Shown piece after piece: positions 19,025-29,661 of a stretch of 64,000 bases of DNA (positions are counted from its first letter, which is position 1; each line of letters starts with the position of its first letter). The DNA comes from an uncultured Cohaesibacter sp. (GTDB taxonomy: Bacteria; Pseudomonadota; Alphaproteobacteria; Rhizobiales; Cohaesibacteraceae): positions 2,830,775 through 2,894,774 of the forward strand of contig NZ_OY781091.1 of NCBI RefSeq assembly GCF_963676275.1, in the 5' to 3' direction. The position numbers and the translations under genes are program-made. The notes below the pieces were generated by a model, which was not told the origin of the DNA, did no database searches, and saw only the letters and a list, made by a program, of their open reading frames with translations.

Positions 19025-19422
19025 AAATTGCGCTGGCGCTGCCCTGCAGCGCCAGCCAATCCTCTCCATGCGTCCAATCAACTGGACAAATGCGCTTTAT
19101 CATTTTAAATAACTCATCTCACAAGATCACGCGCCACGTGTGGCCAGTGCTCGGGATCTGCTGCGGGAGCATGATCAATCAAGATGGATCAGGCACCTCA
19201 TCCGCCGATGCAATGACCGCGCGTCGCTTCCAGCTAAATAGAATAATGTGTCCCTTTGTCCGGCCAGCACCGGATGAAATATGCTCTGCCACTTGCTGAC
19301 GGCGCATATCGGAGAACCAACGCCCCCCGGCCTCGCTTCTGGCAACGGCTTTGGCAGTTGCTTTGCAGCGTCACCGGAATTTGGGGTCAAAGCTTCCGGG
19401 CCAAAGCTTCTGGATTGACTGA
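19025..19422. other. Intergenic region, rnd / MFS gene
   Basis: About 400 bases without a supported gene. A strong hairpin (GCTGGCGCTG 19032-19041, CAGCGCCAGC 19047-19056) follows rnd, but it has no T-run, so it is a doubtful terminator. A 14-base-period repeat, CAAAGCTTCYGG twice (19388-19399 and 19402-19413), lies just before the MFS start. Confidence 0.45.
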
Positions 19423-20676
19423 ATGGCATTGAAAAATCTGGCGATTTTCCGCTCCCTTAGCACCTATAACTACCGCCTTTGGTTTGCCGGAGCATTGGTC
19501 TCCAACATCGGAACATGGATGCAGCGCACCGCGCAGGACTGGCTGGTCCTGACCGAACTGACCGACCATAGCGCCTCTGCCGTCGGCCTGACGATGGCCT
19601 TCCAATTTGGCCCCCAGTTGCTGCTCTTCCCGATCACCGGACTTGTCGCGGACATGTTTGACCGGCGCAAGCTGATGATCCTCACCCAGACCATTATGGG
19701 TACGCTGTCGCTCATTCTGGGATTTCTGGTGGTAAGCGACCTTGCTCAATTATGGCATGTCTATCTGCTGGCCTTCCTGTTCGGCTGTGCTGCGGCATTC
19801 GATGCACCAACGCGGCAGACCTTTGTCAGCGAACTGGTCACCAAGAGAGATATTTCCAACGCCATCGCCCTGAATTCAACCTCTTTCAACAGCGCCCGCA
19901 TGATCGGACCGGCCGTTGCCGGGCTACTGATTGCCGCTTTCGACACCGGACCGGCCTTCATCATCAACGGCCTCTCCTTTGGAGCGGTGCTGCTGTCGCT
20001 GTTGATGATCCGGCAATCGGAATTGCAGCCCAGCGTGCATGCGCGCCGTTCGGCGCGGGGCATCATGGACGGTTTCCGCTATGCATTCGGTCGCCGCGAT
20101 ATCAGCGCCATGCTGATCATGCTGTTTCTCATCGGAACCTTCGGAATGAATTTTCCCATCTATATTTCCACCATGGGTGTGAAGCTGTTTGAGGCAGATG
20201 CCCAAGGCTATGGGCTGCTGACCACCTTCTCGGCGATAGGCACCCTGATGGGGGCCCTGATGGCCGCAGGGCGCGAAATGCCGCGCTTTGAAACGCTCTT
20301 TGTCGGCACCGCGATGTTCGGCTGTGGCTGCCTGCTCGCCGCCATGACACCGAGCTACTGGTGGTTTGCGGCAACGCTCATTCTGGTCGGGCTTTCTGCC
20401 ATGACCTTCCTAAATACCTCAAACGCCCTGATGCTGCTCTCCACCGATCCGGAAATGCGCGGACGCGTCATGGCCTTGCGCTTTGCCATCACCATGGGTG
20501 GCACCCCGATAGGAGCACCGATCGTTGGCTGGGTGGCCGATAATCTGGGGCCAAGATGGGCGCTCGGTGTGGGCGCACTGGCCGGCTTTGCCGCAGCCTT
20601 GGTGGCGATCTATCATTTTGCCCGCTCCAAGGCTCGCAATGAACCACTGATGCTTTCGCCGGACGAGCAATCGTAA
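19423..20676 (+). CDS. MFS transporter, EntS-like (MFS_3 family)
   Basis: Predicted 12-helix major facilitator exporter of 417 aa in the inner membrane, of the group that includes the enterobactin exporter EntS. The substrate is not deducible. Recognisable are the N-terminal FRSLSTYNYRLWFAGALVSNIGTWMQRTAQDWLV helix 1 pattern, the loop 2-3 motif VADMFDRRKLMI (the MFS G-x-x-x-D-R-x-x-R-R signature variant) and FDAPTRQTFV. There are no siderophore genes nearby. No Shine-Dalgarno sequence is visible before the ATG at 19423. The gene converges on the unknown gene at 20707. Confidence 0.9.
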   Translation: MALKNLAIFRSLSTYNYRLWFAGALVSNIGTWMQRTAQDWLVLTELTDHSASAVGLTMAFQFGPQLLLFPITGLVADMFDRRKLMILTQTIMGTLSLILGFLVVSDLAQLWHVYLLAFLFGCAAAFDAPTRQTFVSELVTKRDISNAIALNSTSFNSARMIGPAVAGLLIAAFDTGPAFIINGLSFGAVLLSLLMIRQSELQPSVHARRSARGIMDGFRYAFGRRDISAMLIMLFLIGTFGMNFPIYISTMGVKLFEADAQGYGLLTTFSAIGTLMGALMAAGREMPRFETLFVGTAMFGCGCLLAAMTPSYWWFAATLILVGLSAMTFLNTSNALMLLSTDPEMRGRVMALRFAITMGGTPIGAPIVGWVADNLGPRWALGVGALAGFAAALVAIYHFARSKARNEPLMLSPDEQS

Positions 20677-20706
20677 GGCCCGCACATTGGCACAAGTGCA
20701 CCAGTC

Positions 20707-21402
20707 TTACGCCTCCCCGGCAACCTCACCGATGGGATCAACGAGAATATCCTCATCAAACTCTTCCGGCTCAACCCGGACAGCCCCTTCCAGCTGCGCA
20801 TAGGGCAGCGGACGAAAGCGCTCGACCAGCTGCTGCCAGAGTTCGGTAACAACAGCAATCGGCGTCTGGTCATACTTGAGAACCGCCTTCACTTCCAGCA
20901 GACGATTATGCTCGACCTTTGAAAAGGTCAGGGCCAGTTCCGCAGGCAAATCCGCCTCGATCCGCGTCACCTCGACCCATGACGCCGAATTGTCTTCAAC
21001 AAAAAGCACGCTCTTGGCCATGACGAAATCGGCACCGGGCGGAAAGATGCTGTCGGAAACATCCCTGAGCGTCACATCCTGCCAGCTGGGCCAGATTTCC
21101 TTTGCAAAGCGATCTCCCAATTCAGCAAAATCATGGAAGCACCAGTCGATATTACCCGCCCCCTCTTCCACGAGATCTTCCTCGAAGGTAACGCGGACCT
21201 CCGCCAGATAGGCATAATCGAGGATCGAGATCCTGCCCTCCTCAATTGCCTCGGGGTTGCTGGCAGCAAAAAAGACATATTCGCCATAGGGTTCCCGGTC
21301 ACGATAACAGGAATCTGCAGAAACGGGAGCCCCCTGGCTTCCCCCACTGCCAACATCCTGCACCACGATCCAATGGGCTTTCTGATCCTCGTCTTTATTC
21401 AT
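20707..21402 (-). CDS. Conserved-looking hypothetical protein downstream of ppx
   Basis: 231 aa, acidic (many Glu/Asp), soluble, no signal peptide or membrane segment; I do not recognise the family. Coding character is good: clean frame, codon use like its neighbours, and position 32 bases after ppx, so probably the last gene of the ppk-ppx operon. The sequence mixes aromatic/hydrophobic beta-like stretches (AHWIVVQDVG, EYVFFAAS, SVLFVEDNSASWVEV) with an acidic C-terminus. Co-transcription suggests a link to polyphosphate or stringent-response physiology, but nothing in the sequence proves it. Confidence 0.75.
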   Translation of the reverse strand: MNKDEDQKAHWIVVQDVGSGGSQGAPVSADSCYRDREPYGEYVFFAASNPEAIEEGRISILDYAYLAEVRVTFEEDLVEEGAGNIDWCFHDFAELGDRFAKEIWPSWQDVTLRDVSDSIFPPGADFVMAKSVLFVEDNSASWVEVTRIEADLPAELALTFSKVEHNRLLEVKAVLKYDQTPIAVVTELWQQLVERFRPLPYAQLEGAVRVEPEEFDEDILVDPIGEVAGEA

Positions 21403-21434
21403 CGGGCCATTGGCTCCATTTCCTGATTGAGGGC

Positions 21435-22988
21435 CTAACAGACGATCCTGGCATCATAACCCAGCAACTTGACGAAGCTGGTGAAACGCCGCTCCAGCTT
21501 GCCATGCTGCAGCATCCCCAGATGCTCGGGCAAGGTAAGAACGGCGATATCGTCTGCCAGACGAATGTCAATATCGGGCAACATGCCGGGCAAGTCGCCC
21601 ACTGCCGCATGGGCCAGCCTCTGAGCGGCTCCCGTGATCTGGGCCATGGTCCGCAAATGAAGATTGCTGACATCCCTCATGCGGCCAGACAGCTTGCTGC
21701 CAGACAGACCCTCATGACGAAAATAGTTGGACATCGCCAGATAGGCCCGCCCCGGATGGTCAATGCCGATGAAGGTGCTATGAGCAATGACATTGAGGCT
21801 CTGGGTGCCACGATAATCCGGATGGGCGCGCCAGCCCATATCCACCAGCAGACAGGAAGCCCGTCTCAACCGCTTCTCATAAGCCGTTTCGGCAATCTCC
21901 AGAGCAGCAAACACCTTGTCGAGCCAATCGGCCAGTTCATGGGCATATTGCGGCGAGCGGGACCGCAGAATACAAAGATCCTCGCAAGCCGAGATCAGTG
22001 GATCTTCAGCCTGTATTTCGGCAGGAAGAAGCTCGAACAAATGCCCCTCGCGCACACCCAGAGAGGAAAAAATGATCCGCTTGGGCTTTCCCTTCTTGAT
22101 CACCTCATGCAACACCGCCGCCCCATAGGGCAGCAGGCTGCGCCGCGCCTTCGAGACAGCGCCGATGCCGGAAAAATTCTCGATATCGTCCCGCATGCAC
22201 TGGCGGCAGAATTCCAGCGCCTCGTCCACATCGATTTCATAATGATGCATGACATGGAGCGGATAACCGACCGACGCCATATGCAGCTTGCCAAGGGCGC
22301 GCCATGTTCCACCCACGGCATAAAAGGTCTTGCCTTCCAGACTGCCCAACTGTTGGGACTCTTCCAGTTCGCTCTTTGCCAGCTTCTGCGCCTGTTTGAC
22401 CGAGCCCTGCGACATGTCCTGCAAGCGCAACCCGCCAAGCGGATGGGTGGCTCCGGTGCCGAGAGTGGACCCCTCGACCGAGATCAGCTCAAGGCTGCCC
22501 CCGCCCAGATCGCCCACGACACCGCACGGATCCAGCATGGCCGAAACCACGCCGAGCGCCGATTTGCGCGCCTCGTCTTCCCCCGAGAGCACCAGAGCGG
22601 CAATCCCGCAGATTTCCTCGACCTGTCGCAGAAAATCCGGTCCGTTGGAAGCATCTCTGGCGGCTGCCGTTGCCAGCACATATTTTTTCTTAACCCCGGC
22701 ATGGTCCATGAGAAAACGAAACCGCCTGAGAGCCGCCAGCGCGGCCTCTACTGCCTGTTCCTCGAGCTGGCCGGTAACCCCGACCCCTCGCCCCAACCCG
22801 CACAGATGCTTTTCGTTATACATCGGCACAGGCGCCCGTGCTTCGCGCTCATACATGACGAGGCGAACCGAGTTCGAGCCGATATCGATAACAGCCACCG
22901 GAACGGATCCGTTGATCCGCCCCTGCATGGCAAGATCATCCAGATTATTGTCACTGGATTCGATCTGTGAATTCCCTTGGAGAGTCAT
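21435..22988 (-). CDS. ppx: Ppx/GppA family exopolyphosphatase
   Basis: Removes terminal phosphates from polyphosphate and may also hydrolyse pppGpp; acetate/sugar kinase/Hsp70 actin-fold ATPase family. The product is 517 aa. The phosphate-1 motif is [12 protein letters not shown] (D35), followed by [18 protein letters not shown] and the second phosphate loop [14 protein letters not shown]-terminal helical (HD-like) domain extends from ~320. The start at 22988 overlaps the ppk stop by 38 bases, implying translational coupling; M21 is an alternative start that would remove the overlap. The neighbour ppk makes the substrate, so the operon encodes both arms of polyphosphate turnover. Confidence 0.95.
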   Translation of the reverse strand: MTLQGNSQIESSDNNLDDLAMQGRINGSVPVAVIDIGSNSVRLVMYEREARAPVPMYNEKHLCGLGRGVGVTGQLEEQAVEAALAALRRFRFLMDHAGVKKKYVLATAAARDASNGPDFLRQVEEICGIAALVLSGEDEARKSALGVVSAMLDPCGVVGDLGGGSLELISVEGSTLGTGATHPLGGLRLQDMSQGSVKQAQKLAKSELEESQQLGSLEGKTFYAVGGTWRALGKLHMASVGYPLHVMHHYEIDVDEALEFCRQCMRDDIENFSGIGAVSKARRSLLPYGAAVLHEVIKKGKPKRIIFSSLGVREGHLFELLPAEIQAEDPLISACEDLCILRSRSPQYAHELADWLDKVFAALEIAETAYEKRLRRASCLLVDMGWRAHPDYRGTQSLNVIAHSTFIGIDHPGRAYLAMSNYFRHEGLSGSKLSGRMRDVSNLHLRTMAQITGAAQRLAHAAVGDLPGMLPDIDIRLADDIAVLTLPEHLGMLQHGKLERRFTSFVKLLGYDARIVC

Positions 22989-25206
22989 TTTCTAGTGAAT
23001 CACCTCGCCCTGAAAGACTTGGGTTGGTCATGAAGAAGCTGTGAGCATTGAAGGGTGCTTCGCCCTCCGTCACCTCGATGCGACGCGATGATCCATCGGG
23101 CAAGATCTCCCAGCTTTGCTGGTTATCCATGATATTGGCGACCATGATCTGGTCGAGAATCTGGGCATGGATTGTTGGATTGGTGACCGGTGCATAGATT
23201 TCGCAGCGGCGATCGAGATTGCGTGGCATCAGATCGGCTGAACCGAAGAAAATGATGGCCTCGGAATTTGGCAATTCCTTGCCATTGCCAAAGCAGATGA
23301 TGCGGGAATGCTCAAGGAAGCGCCCGACGATCGACTTGACGCGAATATTGTCGGACAGTCCGGGGAATTGCGGCCGCAGACAGCAGATCCCGCGAATGAC
23401 CAGATCGATCTGGACCCCTTCCTGACTGGCCCGATAGAAGGCATCAATCAGGGTTGGATCGACAAGCGAATTGGCCTTGGCCCAGATGCGCCCCGGACGC
23501 CCGGCCCGCGCATGCTCGATCTCTCGATCAATATAGTCAAGCAGGGTCTTGCGCATAGTATAAGGCGAAACGAGCAACTTGCGCAAATGGTCCGGCTCGG
23601 CATATCCGGTGATGAAATTGAAGATCCGCGCAACATCCATCGCGATTTCTTCATCAGCGGTAAAGAAGCTGAGATCGGTATAGATCTTGGCAGTGATCGG
23701 GTGATAGTTGCCGGTACCGATATGGCAATAGGTCACCAGCTTGCCCTCTTCGCGCCGCACCACCATGGAAAGCTTGGCATGGGTCTTCAGCTCGATGAAA
23801 CCGAACACCACCTGCACGCCAGCCCTTTCCAGATCGCGCGCCCAGCCGATATTGGCTTCCTCATCAAAGCGGGCCTTGAGCTCGACAAGCGCGGTAACCG
23901 ACTTGCCAGCTTCGGCCGCCTCGATCAGGGCGCGAATGATGGGCGAATTCTTGGAAGTCCGGTAAAGGGTCTGCTTGATGGCGACCACAGCCGGGTCCAG
24001 CGCGGCCTGCAGCAGATATTGCGCCACCACATCAAAGCTCTCATAGGGATGATGGACAACAATATCCTTCTCCCTGATCGCCGCAAAACAATCGCCATTA
24101 TGCTCGCGGATACGCTCTGGGAAGCGGGCATTGTAGCTCTTGAATTTCAGTTCCGGACGATCCAGCTTGACCAGTTCGGACAGATCGCTGAGGCCAAGCG
24201 GCCCGTCGATATCCACCACCTCGTCGTCATCCACATCAACGGCATGGGCAACGAAATTGCGCAGATCGTCTTCCGTCGAGCTTTCGATCTCCAGCCGGAT
24301 GATGGAGCCTCTGCGCCGCCGCTTGAGGGCGCTCTCGAAATGACGCACCAGATCCTCGGCTTCTTCCTCGATTTCCAGATCCGAATCGCGAATGACGCGG
24401 AAAGCGCCGATATTGACCACTTCATACCCGGGAAAGATGCGATCAATGAACAGCGAAACAACCTGCTCAAGCAGAATGCAGCGATGGCTGTTTTCAGCAT
24501 CGGGCAGGCTGGGCAGCGAAATGAACCGCTTCAGGGCATTGGGCATGCGCACAATTGCCGTCAGATCACCATGCCCTCGCCCACCACGAAGATTGAGCGC
24601 CAGCGAAAAGCCGAGATTGGGGATGAAGGGGAAAGGATGAGCCGGATCGACAGCCAGCGGCGTCAGCACCGTGAAGATGTCTTCCAGAAATGCCTTTTCC
24701 AGCACCTGCATGTCCTGCTCGGTCAACTGAGTTGGCTCGATGAGGAAGATTTTTTCCTCTTCAAGCAGTACGCGCAGATCACGGAAACAGGTTTGCTGCC
24801 GGTCAACCAGTTCATTGACAGCGGCATTGATCTTGATCAGTTGCTGCCCCGCATCCAGACCATCGGCACTGATCGAGGTCACCCCGGCGCGCTTCTGACC
24901 CTTGAGACCAGCCACACGCACCATGAAGAATTCATCCAGATTGCTGGCAGAAATGGAGAGAAAGCGCAGACGCTCCAGCAGCGGGTGATTGGCATTTTCG
25001 GTTTCTTCCAGCACCCGGCTGTTGAAACCGAGCCAGGAAAGCTCCCGGTTCACAAAGCGTCCCGGACTGGACATCAGGGCATCGATCTCTTCGGCAGAAG
25101 GAAGGGTATCAACGGCCGGCTCGCCAGAGGCTACCGGGGTTCCGGCTTCAGATGCCTCAACAGGCTCGTTTGATGAATAGGGATGCGTTTCATTGATATC
25201 AGACAT
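22951..25206 (-). CDS. ppk: Polyphosphate kinase 1
   Basis: Synthesises inorganic polyphosphate from ATP, reversibly; peripheral membrane enzyme. The product is 751 aa with an extra, acidic ~45-residue N-terminal extension before the usual [13 protein letters not shown] start of the PPK1 fold. Autophosphorylated histidine H495 lies in [11 protein letters not shown], and the second catalytic histidine H633 in FLEHSRI. Conserved segments [10 protein letters not shown] and [10 protein letters not shown] are visible. It is first in the ppk-ppx-unknown operon. A perfect CRP-type palindrome lies ~310 bases upstream. The order ppx-ppk-hdaA-permease-purM is common in Rhizobiales. Confidence 0.98.
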   Translation of the reverse strand: MSDINETHPYSSNEPVEASEAGTPVASGEPAVDTLPSAEEIDALMSSPGRFVNRELSWLGFNSRVLEETENANHPLLERLRFLSISASNLDEFFMVRVAGLKGQKRAGVTSISADGLDAGQQLIKINAAVNELVDRQQTCFRDLRVLLEEEKIFLIEPTQLTEQDMQVLEKAFLEDIFTVLTPLAVDPAHPFPFIPNLGFSLALNLRGGRGHGDLTAIVRMPNALKRFISLPSLPDAENSHRCILLEQVVSLFIDRIFPGYEVVNIGAFRVIRDSDLEIEEEAEDLVRHFESALKRRRRGSIIRLEIESSTEDDLRNFVAHAVDVDDDEVVDIDGPLGLSDLSELVKLDRPELKFKSYNARFPERIREHNGDCFAAIREKDIVVHHPYESFDVVAQYLLQAALDPAVVAIKQTLYRTSKNSPIIRALIEAAEAGKSVTALVELKARFDEEANIGWARDLERAGVQVVFGFIELKTHAKLSMVVRREEGKLVTYCHIGTGNYHPITAKIYTDLSFFTADEEIAMDVARIFNFITGYAEPDHLRKLLVSPYTMRKTLLDYIDREIEHARAGRPGRIWAKANSLVDPTLIDAFYRASQEGVQIDLVIRGICCLRPQFPGLSDNIRVKSIVGRFLEHSRIICFGNGKELPNSEAIIFFGSADLMPRNLDRRCEIYAPVTNPTIHAQILDQIMVANIMDNQQSWEILPDGSSRRIEVTEGEAPFNAHSFFMTNPSLSGRGDSLENDSPREFTDRIQ

Positions 25207-25647
25207 AGAGATCCGTCCATCACTCTCTAATGGGAAACCGCGCCAGTTCCCGCCAAGGGATAACCGTGCCGTTTCTGTTATGCCACTGCCGCGTCCACCA
25301 CTCCTGACAGCATTCCCGTCGGGCCATGAAGGAACATACAGTTCCCACGCCCTGCCTCATGCCCGACAGAATCGGGCAGAGCAATCAGGTTTGGTCCCGC
25401 TTGATTGTCGTACCAAAAGCTGCATGGGCAATCCAGCTCTCATTCCGTCACAAAGGCGATGGCTGGAATGATCTTGGCACACTGAACCAGCGAATATAAC
25501 AATACCTTAGCAGTTATGTGACGGCTGTCACAATGCGCATATTGGGCCAATGCAGATATCAACATCCATGGCAGAGGCAACAAAGATTTGCCTGTTCCCC
25601 AATGCGCCGATTAACGCTCATTCATGTCCAGAAAAATGCATGCCCAC
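25207..25647. other. Intergenic region, hdaA / ppk
   Basis: About 440 bases between two minus-strand genes. No convincing gene. It contains the perfect palindrome listed at 25517-25532 and must hold the ppk promoter. Confidence 0.5.
25517..25532. promoter_or_regulatory. CRP/FNR-family operator candidate
   Basis: TGTGACGGCTGTCACA is an exact match to the CRP consensus TGTGA-N6-TCACA and is fully palindromic apart from its centre. It lies 311 bases upstream of the ppk start codon and 116 bases after the hdaA stop. In Alphaproteobacteria several CRP/FNR-family regulators recognise similar sites, so the exact regulator is open. Confidence 0.55.
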
Positions 25648-26331
25648 CTAGTCGGCCATATCCTTCAGGATGGAGGCAACAAATGGCCGCGTTATGGTCC
25701 GGCGCTGGGCCAGAGCCTGCTGGTCAATCGCATCAACGATAGACAGTGCCGCCTCGATGGACCGCTCCATCCGCATCAAGATATATTCGATGACACTCGG
25801 ATCAGGCGAGAGCTGCCGGTCAGCAAACAGCTTGACCAACACACTGCGCAGCAATTCATCATCGGGCTCGAAAATCTCGACCGGCGTCGTCAGCCGCAGC
25901 CGCGACATCAGATCGGGCAGCGCCACGCCCCAGCTCTCGGGCCAGTTCCGCGCCGTGATCAACACATAGGCCCGGGCTTCCCGCGCCGCATTGAGCAGAT
26001 GGAAAAGCGCCGTATCATCGCGCTCGGCACAATCGGCATCTTCAATGATCACCGCACCGCCCTGCACCAGTTCTGTCGGGTCGGCTTCATTCAGTGCGGC
26101 AACGGAAACAATGCGCGCACCGCTGCGTTCCTGCCAGATATTGGCGAGATGCGACTTGCCTGCCCCGACCGGTCCGGCCAGCAACAGCCAGCTTGCGGGC
26201 CAGTCCGGCCAAAGATCGATCATGTCGAAAGCCGCCTGATTGGAAGGCCCCCTGAGAAAATCTTCTCGGCCCATGGCTGCCTCATGCGGCAATTGCAGGG
26301 GCATTTGATCATGTAACCTTGCTGAACCCAT
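25648..26331 (-). CDS. hdaA: DnaA-related replication regulator HdaA (Hda-type AAA protein)
   Basis: Short DnaA homologue that, with the DNA-loaded beta clamp, stimulates DnaA-ATP hydrolysis and so prevents re-initiation of replication. The product is 227 aa. The N-terminal QMPLQL (residues 9-14) fits the clamp-binding motif of Hda proteins. The Walker A motif is GPVGAGKSH with K59. Walker B is VIIEDAD (E97-D98). Sensor 1 region ITARN and the arginine-finger region MSRL follow. No DNA-binding domain IV is present, as expected. The ATG at 26331, preceded by GGGAAG, is preferred over an upstream TTG. Confidence 0.9.
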   Translation of the reverse strand: MGSARLHDQMPLQLPHEAAMGREDFLRGPSNQAAFDMIDLWPDWPASWLLLAGPVGAGKSHLANIWQERSGARIVSVAALNEADPTELVQGGAVIIEDADCAERDDTALFHLLNAAREARAYVLITARNWPESWGVALPDLMSRLRLTTPVEIFEPDDELLRSVLVKLFADRQLSPDPSVIEYILMRMERSIEAALSIVDAIDQQALAQRRTITRPFVASILKDMAD

Positions 26332-26389
26332 AGAACTTCCCAATGATCATCTTCCAAACGGGCCAGTTTCCCGCCCCGTTTCACTAGAC

Positions 26390-27502
26390 CTATTCCTGCT
26401 CACCCGCAACAACAGTCTCATCCTCCTCGGCAAGAAGGCCCTGATGCCCGCGATAGAGCGGCGAATGAACATACTGTTCCAGAATATATCTCACAATCAC
26501 CCCCACTGCAGCCGCTGCTGGCACAGCTATCAACATGCCAACGAAGCCAAACAGTGAACCAAAGGCCAACAGGGCGAACATCAGCCACACCGGATGCAGC
26601 CCAACCCGCTCTCCGACAAGCCGCGGCTGCAAAATATTGCCCTCGAAAAACTGTCCGACGACAAACACGCCGAAGGTAAGCCCGATCGGAATGGGATCAG
26701 GCCAGAATTGTACAATGGCCACGCCGCCCGAAAGGATCAGTCCAATGGTCGCACCCGCATAGGGCACAAAACTGATGATACCGGCTATCAGACCGATCAG
26801 CAGGCCAAAATTGAGCCCGACCAGCGACAGGCTGATCGCATAGAAGCTGCCCAGAATGAGCCCGACAAGGATCTGCCCACGCACGAAACCGGACACGCTA
26901 TTGTCAATCTGGTCGAAAAGCTCGCGAATCACCTTGCGATGATCGCGTGGCAACAACCTGTCGATGGTTTCCACCATCCGGTCCCAGTCATGCAACAGAT
27001 AGAAGGCAACAACAGGCGTGATCACCAGAAGCGCCAGCATATTGAGCACGGCCTGCCCGCCACTCCAGACAGAGCGGATCAGCTGACCAGCCCAGGAAGC
27101 CCCCTGCCCAACCAGATCCTTGATATTATTCTGCAGGCTTTCGGCATCGAAATTGGAAAGGAATTTGGGCATGAAGTCGGACGTACTGCTGGTGATCATC
27201 GATTGCAGCGACGCCACATAACCGGGCAGTTTTTCGCTGAAACCTGCCATCTGATGGGCCAGCGTCGGTACGATCAGAATGATCAGGGCGATAAAGATCA
27301 GCACAAAGATCATCAGCACGGATACGGTCGCCCACATGCGATTCATCCCGAGGCGTTCAAAGCTGTCGGCAACCGGATCAAGAAGATAGGCCAGCGCCAT
27401 TCCGGCGACAAAAGGCAACAGGACACCCCGAAACACGTAAATGCACAAGATGAAGGCGCCAAGAGCACACATCCAGACGATAAACTGTTTTTGCAGCGTC
27501 AT
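26390..27502 (-). CDS. AI-2E family (PerM/YdiK-type) membrane protein
   Basis: Integral inner-membrane protein of 370 aa with about eight hydrophobic helices arranged as in the AI-2E transporter family: pairs of helices at the N-terminus, a large amphipathic middle (~90-145), then a cluster of helices from ~145 to ~340. Conserved segments: LLPFVAGMALAYLLDP, TPVVAFYLLHDWDRM, FVPYAGATIGLILS and GNILQPRLVG. The family includes quorum-signal exporters and sodium/proton antiporters, so transport of autoinducer-2 should not be assumed. It sits 58 bases before hdaA on the same strand, probably co-transcribed. Its promoter faces away from purM. Confidence 0.9.
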   Translation of the reverse strand: MTLQKQFIVWMCALGAFILCIYVFRGVLLPFVAGMALAYLLDPVADSFERLGMNRMWATVSVLMIFVLIFIALIILIVPTLAHQMAGFSEKLPGYVASLQSMITSSTSDFMPKFLSNFDAESLQNNIKDLVGQGASWAGQLIRSVWSGGQAVLNMLALLVITPVVAFYLLHDWDRMVETIDRLLPRDHRKVIRELFDQIDNSVSGFVRGQILVGLILGSFYAISLSLVGLNFGLLIGLIAGIISFVPYAGATIGLILSGGVAIVQFWPDPIPIGLTFGVFVVGQFFEGNILQPRLVGERVGLHPVWLMFALLAFGSLFGFVGMLIAVPAAAAVGVIVRYILEQYVHSPLYRGHQGLLAEEDETVVAGEQE

Positions 27503-27855
27503 GTTCTTTCCCCGAAGCGTTTGACTTGCAGAGCCTGATTCCCCGCAGAATATTCTTGAGAAATAAGGTCTCTTTGATCAAAACCCAAGTGCATATTGCC
27601 ATCTATACTGTGAGATAAACCTTAGTGAACAAACTATCCAATGCTCAGCCACAGGCTTTGAGCAGGCAAACAGTGAGCCCTAAAGGCCAATAAGCAACGC
27701 ACAGATTGCCCATGCGGCCTGTTCAATTTATAGCCAGATAACGAGAATCCTCGCATTTTGCGCCCATAAATCCGCAACAGGGCTTGCATTTGCAGCGATT
27801 TTCGTGTGTCTCAGGGGCAAAGAAAACGCGTCGCAATTTGTGTCAGGGATCCACC
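27503..27855. other. Divergent intergenic region, AI-2E gene / purM
   Basis: About 350 bases with promoters for both flanking genes. The purM frame is open from 27784, but residues before 27856 do not fit the family. I see no purine riboswitch or clear operator. Confidence 0.4.
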
Positions 27856-28947
27856 ATGTCCGATCAGACCCAAGAATCCAACTCCTCCGCCTCAAACCAC
27901 CTAACCTATGCCGATGCCGGCGTGGATATTGATGCGGGCAACGCCCTGGTCAAGGCCATCAAGCCGATTGTCAAAGCGACGTCCCGCGCTGGATCGGACA
28001 CGGAAATCGGCGGTTTCGGCGGTTTGTTCGATCTTAAGGCCGCAGGCTTTTCCGATCCCGTGCTGGTGGCTGCCAATGACGGCGTCGGCACCAAGCTGAA
28101 GGTTGCCATCGAAACCGGCAAGCATGACACGGTTGGCATCGATCTGGTTGCCATGTGCGTCAACGATCTGGTGGTTCAGGGGGCCGAGCCGCTATTCTTC
28201 CTCGACTATTTCGCAACCGGCAAGCTCGATGTCGAAGCGGCAACGGATGTCATCGCAGGCATCGCCGAAGGCTGCAAGCAGGCCAACTGCGCATTGATTG
28301 GCGGCGAAACGGCTGAAATGCCGGGCATGTATGCCAAGGATGATTATGATCTGGCCGGCTTTGCCGTCGGCGCCGCCGAGCGTGGCACGCTTCTGCCCAA
28401 AGACGTCAAAGCAGGTGACAGCCTGATCGGCCTCGCATCGTCCGGGGTGCATTCCAACGGCTTCTCGCTGGTCCGCCGCATTCTGGAGACCAACGGCCTG
28501 TCCTTCAGCGATCCGGCGCCCTTTGCCACAGGCAAGAGCATCGGTGAAGCCCTGCTTGAGCCAACCCGCATCTATGTCCGCTCGACCTTGAAAGCCATTC
28601 GCGAAACCGGTGCCATCAAGGCTCTGGCCCATATCACCGGTGGCGGTTTCCCGGAAAATATCCCGCGCGTTCTGCCGGACGGACTGGCCGCCCATCTCGA
28701 TCTCGCCGCAGTTACCCCGCCGCCGGTCTTTGGCTGGCTGCAGAAACTGGGTGGTGTGGCCGACAAGGAAATGCTGCGCACCTTCAACTGCGGCATCGGC
28801 ATGATCCTTGTTGTTGAAACCGACAAGGTCGACGCCCTTATGGCACTGCTCGAACAGGCTGGCGAAGCCCCTGTGAAACTGGGCAAACTGGCCGAGCGTC
28901 AGGGCGATGCCGTCATTTATGACAGCATGATCAATTTCGGGGGCTGA
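27856..28947 (+). CDS. purM: Phosphoribosylformylglycinamidine cyclo-ligase (AIR synthetase)
   Basis: Fifth step of de novo purine synthesis: ATP-dependent ring closure of FGAM to aminoimidazole ribonucleotide; cytoplasmic. The product is 363 aa. It has the PurM fold signatures [62 protein letters not shown] and [13 protein letters not shown], then [13 protein letters not shown] and FNCGIGM. The ATG at 27856 has AGGGA six bases upstream, and family similarity starts there. Six bases separate it from purN, so the two form an operon. Confidence 0.97.
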   Translation: MSDQTQESNSSASNHLTYADAGVDIDAGNALVKAIKPIVKATSRAGSDTEIGGFGGLFDLKAAGFSDPVLVAANDGVGTKLKVAIETGKHDTVGIDLVAMCVNDLVVQGAEPLFFLDYFATGKLDVEAATDVIAGIAEGCKQANCALIGGETAEMPGMYAKDDYDLAGFAVGAAERGTLLPKDVKAGDSLIGLASSGVHSNGFSLVRRILETNGLSFSDPAPFATGKSIGEALLEPTRIYVRSTLKAIRETGAIKALAHITGGGFPENIPRVLPDGLAAHLDLAAVTPPPVFGWLQKLGGVADKEMLRTFNCGIGMILVVETDKVDALMALLEQAGEAPVKLGKLAERQGDAVIYDSMINFGG

Positions 28948-28953
28948 GCCGTC

Positions 28954-29616
28954 ATGTCAAAAGCCAAGAAGCGCACCGCGATCCTGATTTCAGGACGCGG
29001 CAGCAACATGACCGCCATTCTGGAAGCCGCAAGAAACAAAGACTACCCAGCCGAGATCGCCCTCGTTCTGGCCAACAATGCCGATGCCAAGGGGCTCGAA
29101 ACGGCTGCAAGCGAAGGCATAGCCACCGCTGTCGTCGATCACCGCCCCTACAAGGGCGATCGCGAGGCCTTTGACGCACAAATCCAGACCGTTCTGGAAG
29201 CCCATGACATCGAACTGGTGGTTCTGGCCGGCTTCATGCGCATCCTGACGCCGGGCTTCGTGGAAAAATGGCATGACCGCATGCTCAACATTCACCCATC
29301 CCTGCTGCCATCCTTCAAGGGACTGCACACCCATCAGCGCGCCATCGACAGCGGCTGCCGCCTTGCCGGTTGCACCGTCCATTTCGTCCGCGCCGACATG
29401 GATTCAGGTCCCATCATCACTCAGGCCGCCGTGCCTGTGCTTGATGGCGATGATGCGGATAGTCTGGCAAAGCGCATCCTTGTTATGGAACATAAAGTCT
29501 ATCCCCGCGCACTGGCGCTGGTCGCAGGCGATCGCACCAGAGTGGAAGGCATGCGCGTCATCATATGCGAAGATGAAGGCGACAGACAGCCGCAGGATCG
29601 CTTCCTGCTCCATTAA
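28954..29616 (+). CDS. purN: Phosphoribosylglycinamide formyltransferase
   Basis: Third step of de novo purine synthesis: transfers a formyl group from 10-formyltetrahydrofolate to GAR. The product is 220 aa. The catalytic triad N112, H114 (MLNIHPSLLPSFKG) and D150 (DMDSGPII) keeps the spacing of the E. coli enzyme (106/108/144). The N-terminal nucleotide-binding loop is ISGRGSNM. It starts six bases after purM stops and ends in a strong terminator. The C-terminus is ~15 residues longer than in E. coli. Confidence 0.97.
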   Translation: MSKAKKRTAILISGRGSNMTAILEAARNKDYPAEIALVLANNADAKGLETAASEGIATAVVDHRPYKGDREAFDAQIQTVLEAHDIELVVLAGFMRILTPGFVEKWHDRMLNIHPSLLPSFKGLHTHQRAIDSGCRLAGCTVHFVRADMDSGPIITQAAVPVLDGDDADSLAKRILVMEHKVYPRALALVAGDRTRVEGMRVIICEDEGDRQPQDRFLLH

Positions 29617-29661
29617 GAGCCCTGCCGGTTTCCTCGCAGGATGGAAGATTTGAAGCAACAG

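Noticed and set aside
19032..19056. Terminator after rnd
   Set aside because: Good ten-base stem but no T-run, so I list it only within the intergenic description.
23308..25173. Long open frame antisense to ppk
   Set aside because: Shadow of ppk, whose catalytic histidines and length are all in place on the minus strand.
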